Source: Bolinopsis microptera (taxonomy: Eukaryota > Ctenophora > Tentaculata > Lobata > Bolinopsidae). From it: DNA of 64,000 nucleotides. The translations under genes were made by a program, and so were the position numbers. Shown one piece after another: positions 1 through 11,498 of the stretch. The notes under the pieces are model-generated. The model searched no databases. It saw only the letters and a list, made by a program, of their open reading frames with translations, and was not told the origin of the DNA. The stretch lies in assembly GCF_026151205.1 (NCBI RefSeq), contig NC_087083.1:1240001-1304000 (forward strand), given 5' to 3'. Position 1 is the first letter of the stretch, and every line of letters starts with the position of its first letter.

Positions 1-40
1 TATTTTATTGAAGTAATATGTTATAATCTCAGCCACATAC

Positions 41-3000
41 CCTTGTCGTCTATGATGAAGAGTCCCCTGAGAGTGTGGCCAGCATCCTCCAACAATACTC
101 CGTAATCACGTGATATCTGTCTGGTTAGATCTGATACTATCGCGATATCCATCTCTCCCAACCCACCTGAACATGCCGTGCTATCAGAATGTACTTTTAC
201 AGAACATTCCGTGATATCAGAATGTACTTTTACAGAACATTCCGTGATATCAGAATGTACTTTTACAGAACATTCTGTGTTATCAGAATGTACTTTTACA
301 GAACATTCCGTGATATCAGAATGTACTTTTACAGAACATTCCGTGTTATCAGAATGTACTTTTACAGAACATTCTGTGTTATCAGAATGTACTTTTACAG
401 AACATTCCGTGATATCAGAATGTACTTTTACAGAACATTCCGTGCTATCAGAATGTACTTTTACAGAACATTCCGTGATATCAGAATGTACTTTTACAGA
501 ACATTCCGTGATATCAGAATGTACTTTTACAGAACATTCCGTGTTATCAGAATGTACTTTTACAGAACATTCCGTGATATCAGAATGTACTTTTACAGAA
601 CATTCTGTGTTATCAGAATGTACTTTTACAGAACATTCTGTGTTATCAGAATGTACTTTTACAGAACATTCCGTGATATCAGAATGTACTTTTACAGAAC
701 ATTCCGTGCTATCAGAATGTACTTTTACAGAACATTCCGTGATATCAGAATGTACTTTTACAGAACATTCCGTGATATCAGAATGTACTTTTACAGAACA
801 TTCCGTGATATCAGAATGTACTTTTACAGAACATTCCGTGATATCAGAATGTACTTTTACAGAACATTCCGTGTTATCAGAATGTACTTTTACAGAACAT
901 TCCGTGATATCAGAATGTACTTTTACAGAACATTCCGTGATATCAGAATGTACTTTTACAGAACATTCCGTGATATCAGAATGTACTTTTACAGAACATT
1001 CCGTGATATCAGAATGTACTTTTACAGAACATTCCGTGATATCAGAATGTACTTTTACAGAACATTCCGTGTTATCAGAATGTACTTTTACAGAACATTC
1101 CGTGTTATCAGAATGTACTTTTACAGAACATTCCGTGTTATCAGAATGTACTTTTACAGAACATTCTGTGTTATCAGAATGTACTTTTACAGAACATTCC
1201 GTGTTATCAGAATGTACTTTTACAGAACATTCTGTGTTATCAGAATGTACTTTTACAGAACATTCTGTGTTATCAGAATGTACTTTTACAGAACATTCCG
1301 TGATATCAGAATGTACTTTTACAGAACATTCCGTGATATCAGAATGTACTTTTACAGAACATTCCGTGATATCAGAATGTACTTTTACAGAACATTCCGT
1401 GTTATCAGAATGTACTTTTACAGAACATTCCGTGTTATCAGAATGTACTTTTACAGAACATTCCGTGTTATCAGAATGTACTTTTACAGAACATTCCGTG
1501 TTATCAGAATGTACTTTTACAGAACATTCTGTGTTATCAGAATGTACTTTTACAGAACATTCCGTGTTATCAGAATGTACTTTTACAGAACATTCTGTGT
1601 TATCAGAATGTACTTTTACAGAACATTCCGTGATATCAGAATGTACTTTTACAGAACATTCCGTGATATCAGAATGTACTTTTACAGAACATTCCGTGAT
1701 ATCAGAATGTACTTTTACAGAACATTCCGTGATATCAGAATGTACTTTTACAGAACATTCCGTGATATCAGAATGTACTTTTACAGAACATTCCGTGTTA
1801 TCAGAATGTACTTTTACAGAACATTCCGTGTTATCAGAATGTACTTTTACAGAACATTCCGTGTTATCAGAATGTACTTTTACAGAACATTCTGTGTTAT
1901 CAGAATGTACTTTTACAGAACATTCCGTGTTATCAGAATGTACTTTTACAGAACATTCTGTGTTATCAGAATGTACTTTTACAGAACATTCCGTGATATC
2001 AGAATATACTTTTACAGAACATTCTGTGTTATCAGAATGTACTTTTACAGAACATTCCGTGATATCAGAATGTACTTTTACATAACATTCCGTGATATCA
2101 GAATGTACTTTTACATAACATTCCGTGATATCAGAATGTACTTTTACATAACATTCCGTGATATCAGAATGTACTTTTACAGAACATTCCGTGATATCAG
2201 AATGTACTTTTACAGAACATTCTGTGTTATCAGAATGTACTTTTACAGAACATTCCGTGATATCAGAATGTACTTTTACATAACATTCCGTGATATCAGA
2301 ATGTACTTTTACATAACATTCCGTGATATCAGAATGTACTTTTACAGAACATTCTGTGATATCAGAATGTACTTTTACAGAACATTCTGTGATATCAGAA
2401 TGTACTTTTACAGAACATTCCGTGATATCAGAATGTACTTTTACAGAACATTCCGTGATATCAGAATGTACTTTTACAGAACATTCTGTGTTATCAGAAT
2501 GTACTTTTACAGAACATTCCGTGATATCAGAATGTACTTTTACATAACATTCCGTGATATCAGAATGTACTTTTACATAACATTCCGTGATATCAGAATG
2601 TACTTTTACAGAACATTCTGTGATATCAGAATGTACTTTTACAGAACATTCTGTGATATCAGAATGTACTTTTACAGAACATTCTGTGATATCAGAATGT
2701 ACTTTTACAGAACATTCCGTGATATCAGAATGTACTTTTACAGAACATTCCGTGATATCAGAATGTACTTTTACATAACATTCCGTGATATCAGAATGTA
2801 CTTTTACAGAACATTCCGTGATATCAGAATGTACTTTTACAGAACATTCCGTGATATCAGAATGTACTTTTACAGAACATTCCGTGATATCAGAATGTAC
2901 TTTTACAGAACATTCTGTGTTATCAGAATGTACTTTTACAGAACATTCCGTGATATCAGAATGTACTTTTACATAACATTCCGTGATATCAGAATGTACT

Positions 3001-5314
3001 TTTACATAACATTCCGTGATATCAGAATGTACTTTTACAGAACATTCTGTGATATCAGAATGTACTTTTACAGAACATTCTGTGATATCAGAATGTACTT
3101 TTACAGAACATTCTGTGATATCAGAATGTACTTTTACATAACATTCCGTGATATCAGAATGTACTTTTACAGAACATTCCGTGATATCAGAATGTACTTT
3201 TACAGAACATTCCGTGATATCAGAATGTACTTTTACAGAACATTCTGTGATATCAGAATGTACTTTTACAGAACATTCCGTGATATCAGAATGTACTTTT
3301 ACAGAACATTCCGTGATATCAGAATGTACTTTTACAGAACATTCCGTGATATCAGAATGTACTTTTACAGAACATTCCGTGATATCAGAATGTACTTTTA
3401 CAGAACATTCCGTGATATCAGAATGTACTTTTACAGAACATTCCGTGATATCAGAATGTACTTTTACAGAACATTCCGTGATATCAGAATGTACTTTTAC
3501 AGAACATTCCTTGATATCAGAATGTACTTTTACAGAACATTCCGTGCTATCAGAATGTACTTTTACAGAACATTCCGTGATATCAGAATGTACTTTTACA
3601 GAACATTCCGTGATATCAGAATGTACTTTTACAGAACATTCCGTGATATCAGAATGTACTTTTACAGAACATTCCGTGATATCAGAATGTACTTTTACAG
3701 AACATTCCGTGATATCAGAATGTACTTTTACAGAACATTCCTTGATATCAGAATGTACTTTTACAGAACATTCCGTGCTATCAGAATGTACTTTTACAGA
3801 ACATTCCGTGCTATCAGAATGTACTTTTACAGAACATTCCGTGCTATCAGAATGTACTTTTACAGAACATTCCGTGCTATCAGAATGTACTTTTACAGAA
3901 CATTCCGTGATATCAGAATGTACTTTTACAGAACATTCCGTGATATCAGAATGTACTTTTACAGAACATTCCGTGATATCAGAATGTACTTTTACAGAAC
4001 ATTCCGTGATATCAGAATGTACTTTTACAACTATAAGACTGGTTTGTTTCTTTATAATTGTTATATCTAACCAGATATCAATTCAAACTAAGCACAACGG
4101 GGGTTTATGTACCAAGACACTGATCTTTAACAATACAATAACTAGAAGAAGTGGGAGCTGTGAAGCAAAAATAAACCAAAAATAAGTTGCTTAATGTAAG
4201 AACAGTTAGTAATATATAACTTGTTTAGGGTCGTTGTATGATCAGATTTGGCAAAAAATTATGACGATAATTATGGTGATAATTACGGCGGTAATTATGG
4301 CGCTGAACAAACAGTAAGTGTAAAGTTAAAGATACCTTTTGATCTAGGAGTGTTAATAAAAGCCAGATGAGTAAACTTAGAGTCTACAGATGCTGCGATT
4401 ACCTGTGGGGAACGATACACGTTAATTGATATTTATAAATTGTTTTTAATTTCCCCAACAAACGGAAAAGTTAGACAAAGAATGGTAATCAAGCAAAAAG
4501 TTGGTTGTATCATAACTATGATTAAATTAACTACCTAATTACATAATTAAATAATTAACAAAACTGTTCTAGTGTTCTTACCTCGGTGTTAATCTTGGTG
4601 AACTCGCTGAGTCTGTCATTAAAAGCGATTATCTCAGTCGGGCACACGAAGGTGAAGTCAAGAGGGTAAAAGAAGAGAACCACGTATTTACCTGTGGAAT
4701 AGAATGTTAAGTATTTTTATTTTTATTTCACGTTCTTACTTTTGTTTTACTTTTATTCTTTTTTCCACAAGTGGACTATCAAGGATGATATGAGTAGCAG
4801 AACTTTAGATTACCTAAAAGTAACACTTAACATGTTATTTGTCCACTGCTTATTATAATGATATTACTTCAAACTCAGTATATCAACAACGCTCCACAAA
4901 TTAAACAATCCACACCCACCTTTGTAAGAAGAAAGTGTGATATCCTCAAACTTTCCCTTGACTACAGCAGGGGCAGTAAAGTCAGGTGCTGGTTTCATAA
5001 TCCTAGCTTTCACCACTCCCAGAGCGTGGTCGTACCCCTGAGATAAAACAAGCCATTTATCTTAACTGTAACATGTTTTTCATATTGTCAACTTTGAATA
5101 TTGCTCTCATGAAACTCCACAATCATGACTGCACCAAATAACCAAACTTTTGACACCAGTAATATCATTACATAATACAACATATGATTTGAGTAAGTGA
5201 CACTGGAGAAGTATCACAAACCTTAGGTCCATACCCAAAGATGCCATTCATAGGACACGCTTCATCAGAAGCAAATGCTGCCCCAACAAGAGCTAGCAGT
5301 ACTACTGTCAACAT
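41..5314 (-). CDS. prdx4: ER/secreted typical 2-Cys peroxiredoxin (Prdx4-like), 3' end outside window
   Basis: Thiol peroxidase reducing H2O2 and organic peroxides. I assembled five coding exons on the minus strand: 5314-5222, 5037-4920, 4691-4582, 4402-4336 and 166-41, all with GT-AG borders and consistent phases, giving 171 codons; the exon with the resolving Cys lies beyond base 1. Exon 1 opens with a hydrophobic signal peptide ([15 protein letters not shown], probable cleavage near residue 15) and a Cys-20 tail, so the product enters the ER, as Prdx4 does. Exon 2 carries the [12 protein letters not shown] motif; exon 3 has [14 protein letters not shown] with the peroxidatic Cys at residue 87; exon 4 has [16 protein letters not shown] (Phe where Trp is usual); exon 5 has GGLGEMDI and [10 protein letters not shown]. 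The start is fixed by an in-frame stop eight codons upstream. The 4.2-kb intron between exons 4 and 5 is nearly all minisatellite. Prdx4 assignment rests on the signal peptide. Confidence 0.93.
171..4030. repeat. 33-bp minisatellite, about 117 copies, inside a peroxiredoxin intron
   Basis: Tandem array whose unit reads GTGATATCAGAATGTACT followed by TTTACAGAACATTCC. Variants differ at few sites: GTG followed by A, T or C; ATTCC or ATTCT; ACAGAAC or ACATAAC. Variant order shows higher-order blocks of about 8-12 units (for example 1075-2010 and 2085-3150) and a late block at 3480-3900 with CCTTG and GTGCT variants. Because 33 is a multiple of 3, several frames stay open for hundreds of codons (11-residue periodic translations); I regard these as shadows. 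The array ends within a few bases of the splice acceptor of peroxiredoxin exon 5. Confidence 0.98.
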
Positions 5315-6414
5315 AGTTCCTATCAGGAGATAACGGGTTAGTTATGTGATAGTAGGATTGATAAAGATCTGGATGCTGGTGGACCATATTATTTCTGAAA
5401 CGTAATATTAACAAGCTTCCAGCCTTGACCAATTAAAGCTTACAATCACTGTCTTGTGTTAAAACAAATGGTCTGAGCTAGCACAATTAGCATGTAAATT
5501 GTAAAATCTGGTGCAGTATCTCCGGATACATTTCAAAGACTCCGCTCAAAATATTGATTTAAAGTGGCAAGCACTTTGTAGAAATGATGTGGAAATAAAA
5601 CCATTCAAGTGTAAATCAATGCACTCCCGATTAATGTATAAAAACAATAATGAGGGGGAGGTGCACTGCCATTTCTGCTGTTACCATTATTCGCACTTGT
5701 CAAATAAATAGATGAACAACTGTGAACCCCCTCCTCAAAATTCGAAATAAAGTTTATTACTTAGAATATCGAGTGCAGCCTGAACAATTTTGCTTCGCAT
5801 TATTTTAAATTTGTTATCAATAATAATCACGACTGTGCGTGTGCATGCTAAAAAATTTGTCATTGATTGATCTTATCATTGATTTATAATGCTTCATTCT
5901 CTACATGACTCTTCACCACAATGTACATTGGCTTTGCATGATCTTGTGGGATTTTTTTACAAATAGTAATAAGCTTCAATTTAATGATCAGGTTGTCCTG
6001 TTTGATTCTTATCATACTTAGTGCTCAGTTGAAGTCGAATATTTATATTGACATACTTTATATGATAACTTTTATGTTGTTGCAAGTGAATGGGCATTAG
6101 ATAACAATGTTGTTTTGTTTAATAGTCAGTGCAATTAGCATGCCGTGTGCATTTATCATGCTTGTAAATTTAAGTTTTAGAATTAGAACTATAATCATAA
6201 TCAAATTTAAATAGCAAATTACACAATGGCATAATTGAATAATTTAAGTATAGCCATGATGCTGTGAATCTAAAGCAGTGTTATAAATTACCCTATCGGA
6301 GCTTCAGTTTCTACATAAAAAGATTTGTGTGTAATTCTGGTATGCAACAATCTATAATCTGTCATTTTGAGATAAAGATACTGAAGGGCAAATATCTACT
6401 TATTCATTTCTAAG
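5315..6414. other. Intergenic, no gene seen
   Basis: About 1.1 kb of AT-rich sequence between the peroxiredoxin start and the next gene. It must hold the peroxiredoxin promoter (divergent from the 6.4-kb gene), but I see no convincing TATA box or other motif. Short open frames here have no recognisable similarity. Confidence 0.5.
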
Positions 6415-7847
6415 ATGGCAAATCCTACATCGAAAGTCGAACTGAAAAACGTGAAGCTACCACCAAGACTAAACATACCAGGTAATTTTGTTAGACACCA
6501 TACTCCTCAGCATTTCGTAGTGAAAGGTTACGAATAGTCGTTTTAGCAGAAAGAGGGATTTTGGAGAACGAGGTAGGTGGGTTTAAATATGTCGTCAGTC
6601 CTTGGCCTTACTTCCTTCCGTCTGTTACCATGACAACTAGACGCGTGCAGCATGCAAGGGTTGCTTGCAGAGATGTGATGTAAAATAGCCTGTGGTCAGT
6701 GCATGCGTGGTGCGAGTGATTTTTAATGTATTGTATTTCTTGTTGGTTTTTGGCTGGACTTCATGAGATGTACAATTACATTGTTTTGGGTGATTCCACA
6801 CTCTGTAATGGAAGATTTTGATTGACAGCGATTGAATCGATCAAAATTAACTGATAATCTTAATTTTAAAATTGGGAGAGTTTTCTGGTGCTATGGTGTC
6901 TTGGCTTGAAAAAACTCCTGGACTTGTTCAATATTTAAACTGTGCAAATATTGCTTGTTTCACAATGCTACATCTTATAATTAGATCAAAATTCAATTAC
7001 ACCAGAGAAATTTGGAGAAATTTTACCCATTTAAACAAAATTAAGTTCAAGATAAAATTATAATTTTTCTATATTTTGCAGCACCTCAGAAGCCAAAGCG
7101 AAAGCAGACCTTATACACCTACCCAATAAAAAGTGCACCAACTGTTAGGAATCTTATTTATAGTGATCAAGAGGTATTCCATTATATTTGAATGTATAAA
7201 ACTTGCTTTTACCTGTGACTAAAATGTGTTATCAACGTTGAGCAAGCATCACGCTATGAGAGATTAACTGTTAAGAACTCACTTTTCTGTGCTGGTTTAT
7301 ATATCAGTGCTGGTTTATATATCAGCACCGGCCGTATGTAGAGAAACTATGAAGACCAACCAGATGTAAAATAATCACAGTCGTTGTTAGAGATATATTA
7401 TTTACAGGAACGAGAATTTGTTCTAGCAGGAACGGGACACGTGAGTTGTCATTCACAACAAAAGTTTATGATACCAAATAAACCAAGAGAAAAACTACCT
7501 AAAGAAAAACCTACCCTGTTTGAAACTTATCATGCTAAGCCACCCTCTCAATACAGGCATGTGTCAAACAAATAATTAATTATTGCACATAATTGTTACA
7601 ATGACCATATATAAATGACCCAGTGCAAAACATTTGACTCAGTTTGATAGCGAAATTAATAATTAATGAAAACACTAAACGAAACATCTTATTTTCTAGA
7701 AGAGAAAACGATGTCAACTGTCTGAGGGAGCAACCTCATTACCACGACCCTGGACATATGAACAACAACCGAATCCCCCACTGGTGGTGGACAACACAAA
7801 GAAATAGAAAGCAAGAAAGAATCTTCAATGAATGGCTGAAATTTTAA
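6415..7847 (+). CDS. Small spliced protein of unknown function, two possible 3' ends
   Basis: Not recognised. I infer exons 6415-6481, 7082-7173 and 7408-7575 (stop TAA at 7573), giving 108 residues, with clean GTAATT and GTATTC donors and polypyrimidine acceptors in matching phase. An alternative uses a GC donor at 7557 (CAG|GCATGT) and acceptor TTTCTAG at 7699 to join 7700-7847, giving 151 residues ending WWWTTQRNRKQERIFNEW plus four more. The product is small, basic and Lys/Pro/Tyr-rich (PKRKQTLYTYPIKSAP; ETYHAKPPSQYR), with no signal peptide or membrane segment. Short Pro/Tyr-rich proteins of this look include ciliary microtubule-associated ones, but I have no specific match. Polyadenylation signals AATAAA occur at about 7969 and 8022. 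The splice structure, not homology, is the evidence. Confidence 0.5.
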
Positions 7848-8179
7848 ATCTCGAAATTATCTTATTCATGGTTTTAGCACACGCAAGAAAATATAATAGT
7901 AAAAGTGCCAATTTACTTTGCCTCTGCTGCTGGCAAATATACATTTTGTAACAAAATTTTACAATTCCAATAAAAATTGGCATAAATTGATATTGAAACT
8001 TATATTGTAATGTTCTAGATAAAAAATAAAAGATGCTTTTCATATCATATATTTAATTTTGTTTGACAAAGCCTTTTTGAACATTTATTGCATTGAAACA
8101 TAAATGAGCATAATAATGCGCGCAGTATGTCAAAGTAAAGAAGTCCTCTGACCTCTAGATGCAATTTATGCTTTGAATT

Positions 8180-8340
8180 TTTAGCATAATATAATATACG
8201 GCTGGGATGCGCGCTTCGCTAGCTTGTCATACGTTGTATGACCCGCCGCGCGCGCACGAGTGCGCGGCTCCCCCTGTATAGTGAAACGACCGTGGGGGTC
8301 CAACGTGATACAACTTCGCTCGCGAAAAAGTAATTAAATT
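8180..8340. repeat. Dispersed CpG-rich module with TCATACGTTGTATGA palindrome
   Basis: Contains TTGTCATACGTTGTATGACC, then CGCCGCGCGC...GCGCGGCTCCCCCTGTAT, a GTGGGGGTC stretch and GTGATACAA. The same string of motifs recurs at about 39985-40130 and 47780-47895, and in inverted form at 48690-48735. Strongly CpG-rich in an AT-rich background. Confidence 0.75.
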
Positions 8341-8808
8341 TTGTTTTCTTAATATTATATAATGATATTGCCTATAATTATATTGATTCACAATGTCAAT
8401 CCTTCGCATCTCGCCGATCTGCTTAAGTGGTTGCGAGAAGCATTATTGGATGCGCGCGCGCGACCCAGTAGTGCATCGCGCTACAAATAATTATATTGTA
8501 TATAGTATGTATACTATTTGGATGAATTCGCCGCTTCGACGCACCGCGCATACTGCTTATATTAGTTTCGCAGAGCAACGATCACGATGGGTTGACATCG
8601 TCAATCAAATATAATACCACAAAGATTTGGAGGACTTCGACGCGCCGCGCAAACTAGCATTCTTGCTTTGCATCGAAGAAGACAAGATCGTTGCTTCGCC
8701 GCGCAAAGCAACGATCTGGAACGGTTGAAATCGTCAATCAATACAAAAATATATCTTGGTTGACGATGTCAACCCATCGAGATCGTTGCTCTGCGAAGCA
8801 GAGCAACG

Positions 8809-8811
<3 letters not shown>

Positions 8812-8882
<71 letters not shown>

Positions 8883-8905
8883 TCGACGATCGACGATCGA
8901 CGATG
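8812..8905. repeat. (CGA)n trinucleotide microsatellite
   Basis: Uninterrupted CGA/GAC repeats of about 22-24 units followed by CGATCGACGATCGA variants. Frames through it read as poly-Arg, poly-Asp/Thr or similar and are not genes. Confidence 0.97.
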
Positions 8906-8984
8906 CGAAGCAAGAATGCTAGTTCGCGCGGCGCGTCGAAGCGGCGAAGTCCTCCAAAGATATATCAAAACACTTAAGAAAATT

Positions 8985-9030
8985 TACTGGGCCGCGCTCA
9001 GCCTGTCATTCCGCCGAGGTCCCCAGGTAA
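8985..9030. repeat. Dispersed repeat, short copy (CTGGGCCGCGCTCAGCC family)
   Basis: TTTACTGGGCCGCGCTCAGC then CTGTCATTCCGCCG and AGGTCCCCAGGTA. A longer copy with an internal hairpin lies at 40640-40723 and an inverted diverged copy at 48845-48925. Confidence 0.7.
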
Positions 9031-9399
9031 AAGAAAATATGGTTCCAAAAACTAAATTATTCAAAACGCAAAAAATATTATATATATATATTTTATTGCT
9101 AAAATTCTACACAATGAAAAAAGCGGTTTTGACTATATATTTACAATTTAGGCTGCGCATCGCGCATTAATCACTTGCTACACGTTGTTTGTAGCGCGAT
9201 GCACTACTGGGTCGCGCGCGCATCAAATAATGCTTCTCGCAACCACCACTTCGGTAGATCGGCGAGATGCACCACTGTGCCTCACCGAGCTGCGAAGGAT
9301 TGACATCGTGAATCAACACGTTGTTTATCCCTCGTGCACGCGATCAAAAGGGGTTACAGCGTGTGTCAAGTAATCACAGCTTGGCGAGGCCTAGTGGTG

Positions 9400-10288
9400 C
9401 ATTTTGCTGATCTAACAAAGATTTGGTTGTGAGAACAGATATGAGAGACAAGAGAAGCATCCTTTGATGTTTGATGCGCGGCGCGACCCAATTAAATAGT
9501 GCATCACGGCTATACTCCAACTGACAACGTTGTTTGAAGCGAAACAATGCATGACATTTAAGAATTATGTAATGCATGCAATGTGAAATATGTGCAAACA
9601 GCAAAGCGACGTCGTCCTTCAACTATAAAGCATACTACGTGATGTGACTGTTTCACAAGTGAAGTCGGAGGTCGTTTGATTTTGAATGATTCTTAATTTA
9701 AATTGGTTAATATATAGTACGTTAACTCTTAGCTAAATTGTGAATCTTGTATTAATTAAATTTTTAAGGTTAGCTGATGTGTTTTGAGATTTTTAAAAAT
9801 CGAGCGCCAATGATGAATGAAAATCTTCTGAAACCAAATTATTTGACTGAATTTAGTTTTTAAATGTTTAAAAAATTTGTGTATCATTTTTTTCCAACTT
9901 GCTTTAGTATGTTTGTTTTAGCCTCATATTTGGCAAGTAACTGCCACAAATTGTTTACTGACCCATTTGACCCTTATATTATATTAAGTTGACTTGTTGG
10001 CCCCATTTTCAAACTAGACAAATGGTCTAGTGCACACTTATGCTCATGCTTCACATAGCCATATGTATACGCGTACTGCGTGACGCGCTTACTACTGCAA
10101 GCGAGAGGGCTCTGGTTAGAGCAATGCTCATGCCTTGGAATCGCATTATTTCTCTGAGACACCGCTTGATTTTCGAGAGTCACGCATAGCTGTGTTGTAA
10201 AGAATAAAATTAACTTGTTAATCGAATATTATTGATTATATTATATGACGATGAATTATGAATTTCGATTAATATACATTCATGTAAA
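9400..10288. other. Intergenic, no gene seen
   Basis: AT-rich with some GCGC islands related to the upstream module at 9460-9510. No coding potential I can support. Confidence 0.5.
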
Positions 10289-10383
10289 AAATTGGCGGGT
10301 TAATTTGGCGGATTTTCGGAAAATCTGCCTTTTTTTTACCTGCCATTATTTTTACCATCCACAATATTACCCGCCATAAATAC
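10289..10383. repeat. Small palindromic repeat, MITE-like
   Basis: Ends ATTGGCGGGTTAAT and ATTACCCGCCATAAAT are inverted to each other, with an internal GGCGGATTTTC/GAAAATCTGCC hairpin. No clear target duplication. Confidence 0.45.
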
Positions 10384-10497
10384 ACGAACTAAGGTATTAC
10401 AATATTCATAATATTCTTCTGTCTTATTGTTCTATTGTGTGACAGTCCATCCAGTTTTAATACTTTCAACACTACTATATAACAAATAATTTGAGGT

Positions 10498-11469
10498 ATG
10501 ACACGAGGAGAAACGGCACGAAAACGAAATGTCAAGAAAAGTCCAGAGAAAACTGGTGCTGCAGCAGAAACGGATGTAACTGAAGATGAAGGAGACCGTA
10601 GTTGTGAATGCAGAAGGTATATCGCAGAGGAGTTTTCATTAGCTTGTGCAACCTGTGATATGTACTGGCATTATTGCTGTGTTGGACTGACAGGTCTGAC
10701 ACAAGAAGAAGGCGACCATCTGTCTAACTGGCGTTGTCAGAATTGTTTTATATCACCTTACATAAAAAGCAAAAGGACTCAGACCTCGAACCCTGATAAT
10801 GAAGAAACAAAAATACTACGGAATGTTATTAGGCAGGAACTTGAGGCTCTTACACCTTGTATCAGAGGGGTTGTTGAAAATGCAGTGAACGAGAACATTC
10901 CAACTAACTTTGAGTCTGAAAAACCTAAAGAAATATCAAAGATAGTGAACCAGGCTTTCCAGTCCTTCGCTGATGTTACTGCAAATAGTCAGAAGAAAGT
11001 TATGGAAGAAATGAGCCTACAGCAAGCTTCACAAAGTGTTGTCAGTAAAGTTCAGACAAAGATGCACACTGATGCATATGAGCGAAATTTAAGGAAGCTC
11101 AATCTGTGTGTTTTGAATGTACCAGAGAGCAAGAAAGCTAACTCCAAGCTACGCCAGGAAGAGGACTCGAAGTTCTGCAAGGAGACACTAAAGATTGAAA
11201 AAAGTGACTTTATCAGTTGCCATCGTGCAGGTAAAGTGGATCCAGGTAAGCCAGACTCCTGTCGGCCATTGATCATCCAGACAGCTGACGAGGAGTCAGT
11301 TAACTATTATTCCAACCATGGCAAGGGCTGGAAAGAGTCATCATACTGGATAAATCTGGATCTCTGCAGAGCAGACCGAGAGATCCGTTTTTTAGCCAGA
11401 GAAGAGAGGAAGAAGAGGCGGGAAGAAGCAGAGAAGGAAAAGACAGAGAAGAAGGTGGAGAAGAAGTAA
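10498..11469 (+). CDS. LINE ORF1 protein with PHD-type zinc finger
   Basis: 323-residue RNA-binding/chaperone-type ORF1 of a two-ORF non-LTR retrotransposon. Residues about 35-85 hold a PHD-like Cys4-His-Cys3 finger (CECRRY... CATCDMYWHYCC ... WRCQNC), as in ORF1 of CR1-like elements. Residues about 195-290 (NLCVLNVPESK, HRAGKVD, RPLIIQ) look like the RRM-like C-terminal domain of ORF1 proteins (function inferred from family), and the tail is a Lys/Glu-rich helix (about 295-323). The frame is intact. ORF2 begins 29 bases after its stop, so this is the normal upstream partner. Confidence 0.88.
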   Translation: MTRGETARKRNVKKSPEKTGAAAETDVTEDEGDRSCECRRYIAEEFSLACATCDMYWHYCCVGLTGLTQEEGDHLSNWRCQNCFISPYIKSKRTQTSNPDNEETKILRNVIRQELEALTPCIRGVVENAVNENIPTNFESEKPKEISKIVNQAFQSFADVTANSQKKVMEEMSLQQASQSVVSKVQTKMHTDAYERNLRKLNLCVLNVPESKKANSKLRQEEDSKFCKETLKIEKSDFISCHRAGKVDPGKPDSCRPLIIQTADEESVNYYSNHGKGWKESSYWINLDLCRADREIRFLAREERKKRREEAEKEKTEKKVEKK

Positions 11470-11498
11470 ATAGCAGTGATAAAGAATGTAGTCAGCCC

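Larger units (their letters stand above)
8380..9315. repeat. CpG-rich fold-back repeat element with (CGA)n core
   Basis: The left arm (about 8380-8490, TTGATTCACAATGTCAATCC through GACCCAGTAGTGCATCGCGC) reappears inverted at about 9185-9315. Nested inside are shorter related units, each beginning with CTTCGACGCGCCGCGC and ending in GACATCGTCAATCAA, in both orientations (8525-8615, 8635-8740, 8755-8965). The centre at 8782-8812 is a 14-bp perfect hairpin stem (GATCGTTGCTCTGC, loop GAA). No open frame here looks like a protein other than simple-repeat translation. Confidence 0.8.

Noticed and set aside
171-4030. CRISPR array
   Set aside because: Units are contiguous with no unique spacers and the genome is animal.
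178-4185. Very long repetitive open frames (up to 1293 codons) reading as 11-residue repeats
   Set aside because: The 33-bp period keeps several frames open; the array lies within a peroxiredoxin intron on the other strand, and some units carry TAA in the alternative frame.
8691-9170. Poly-Arg and poly-Thr frames over the CGA repeat
   Set aside because: Produced by the trinucleotide microsatellite in a repeat cluster; no conserved sequence outside it.
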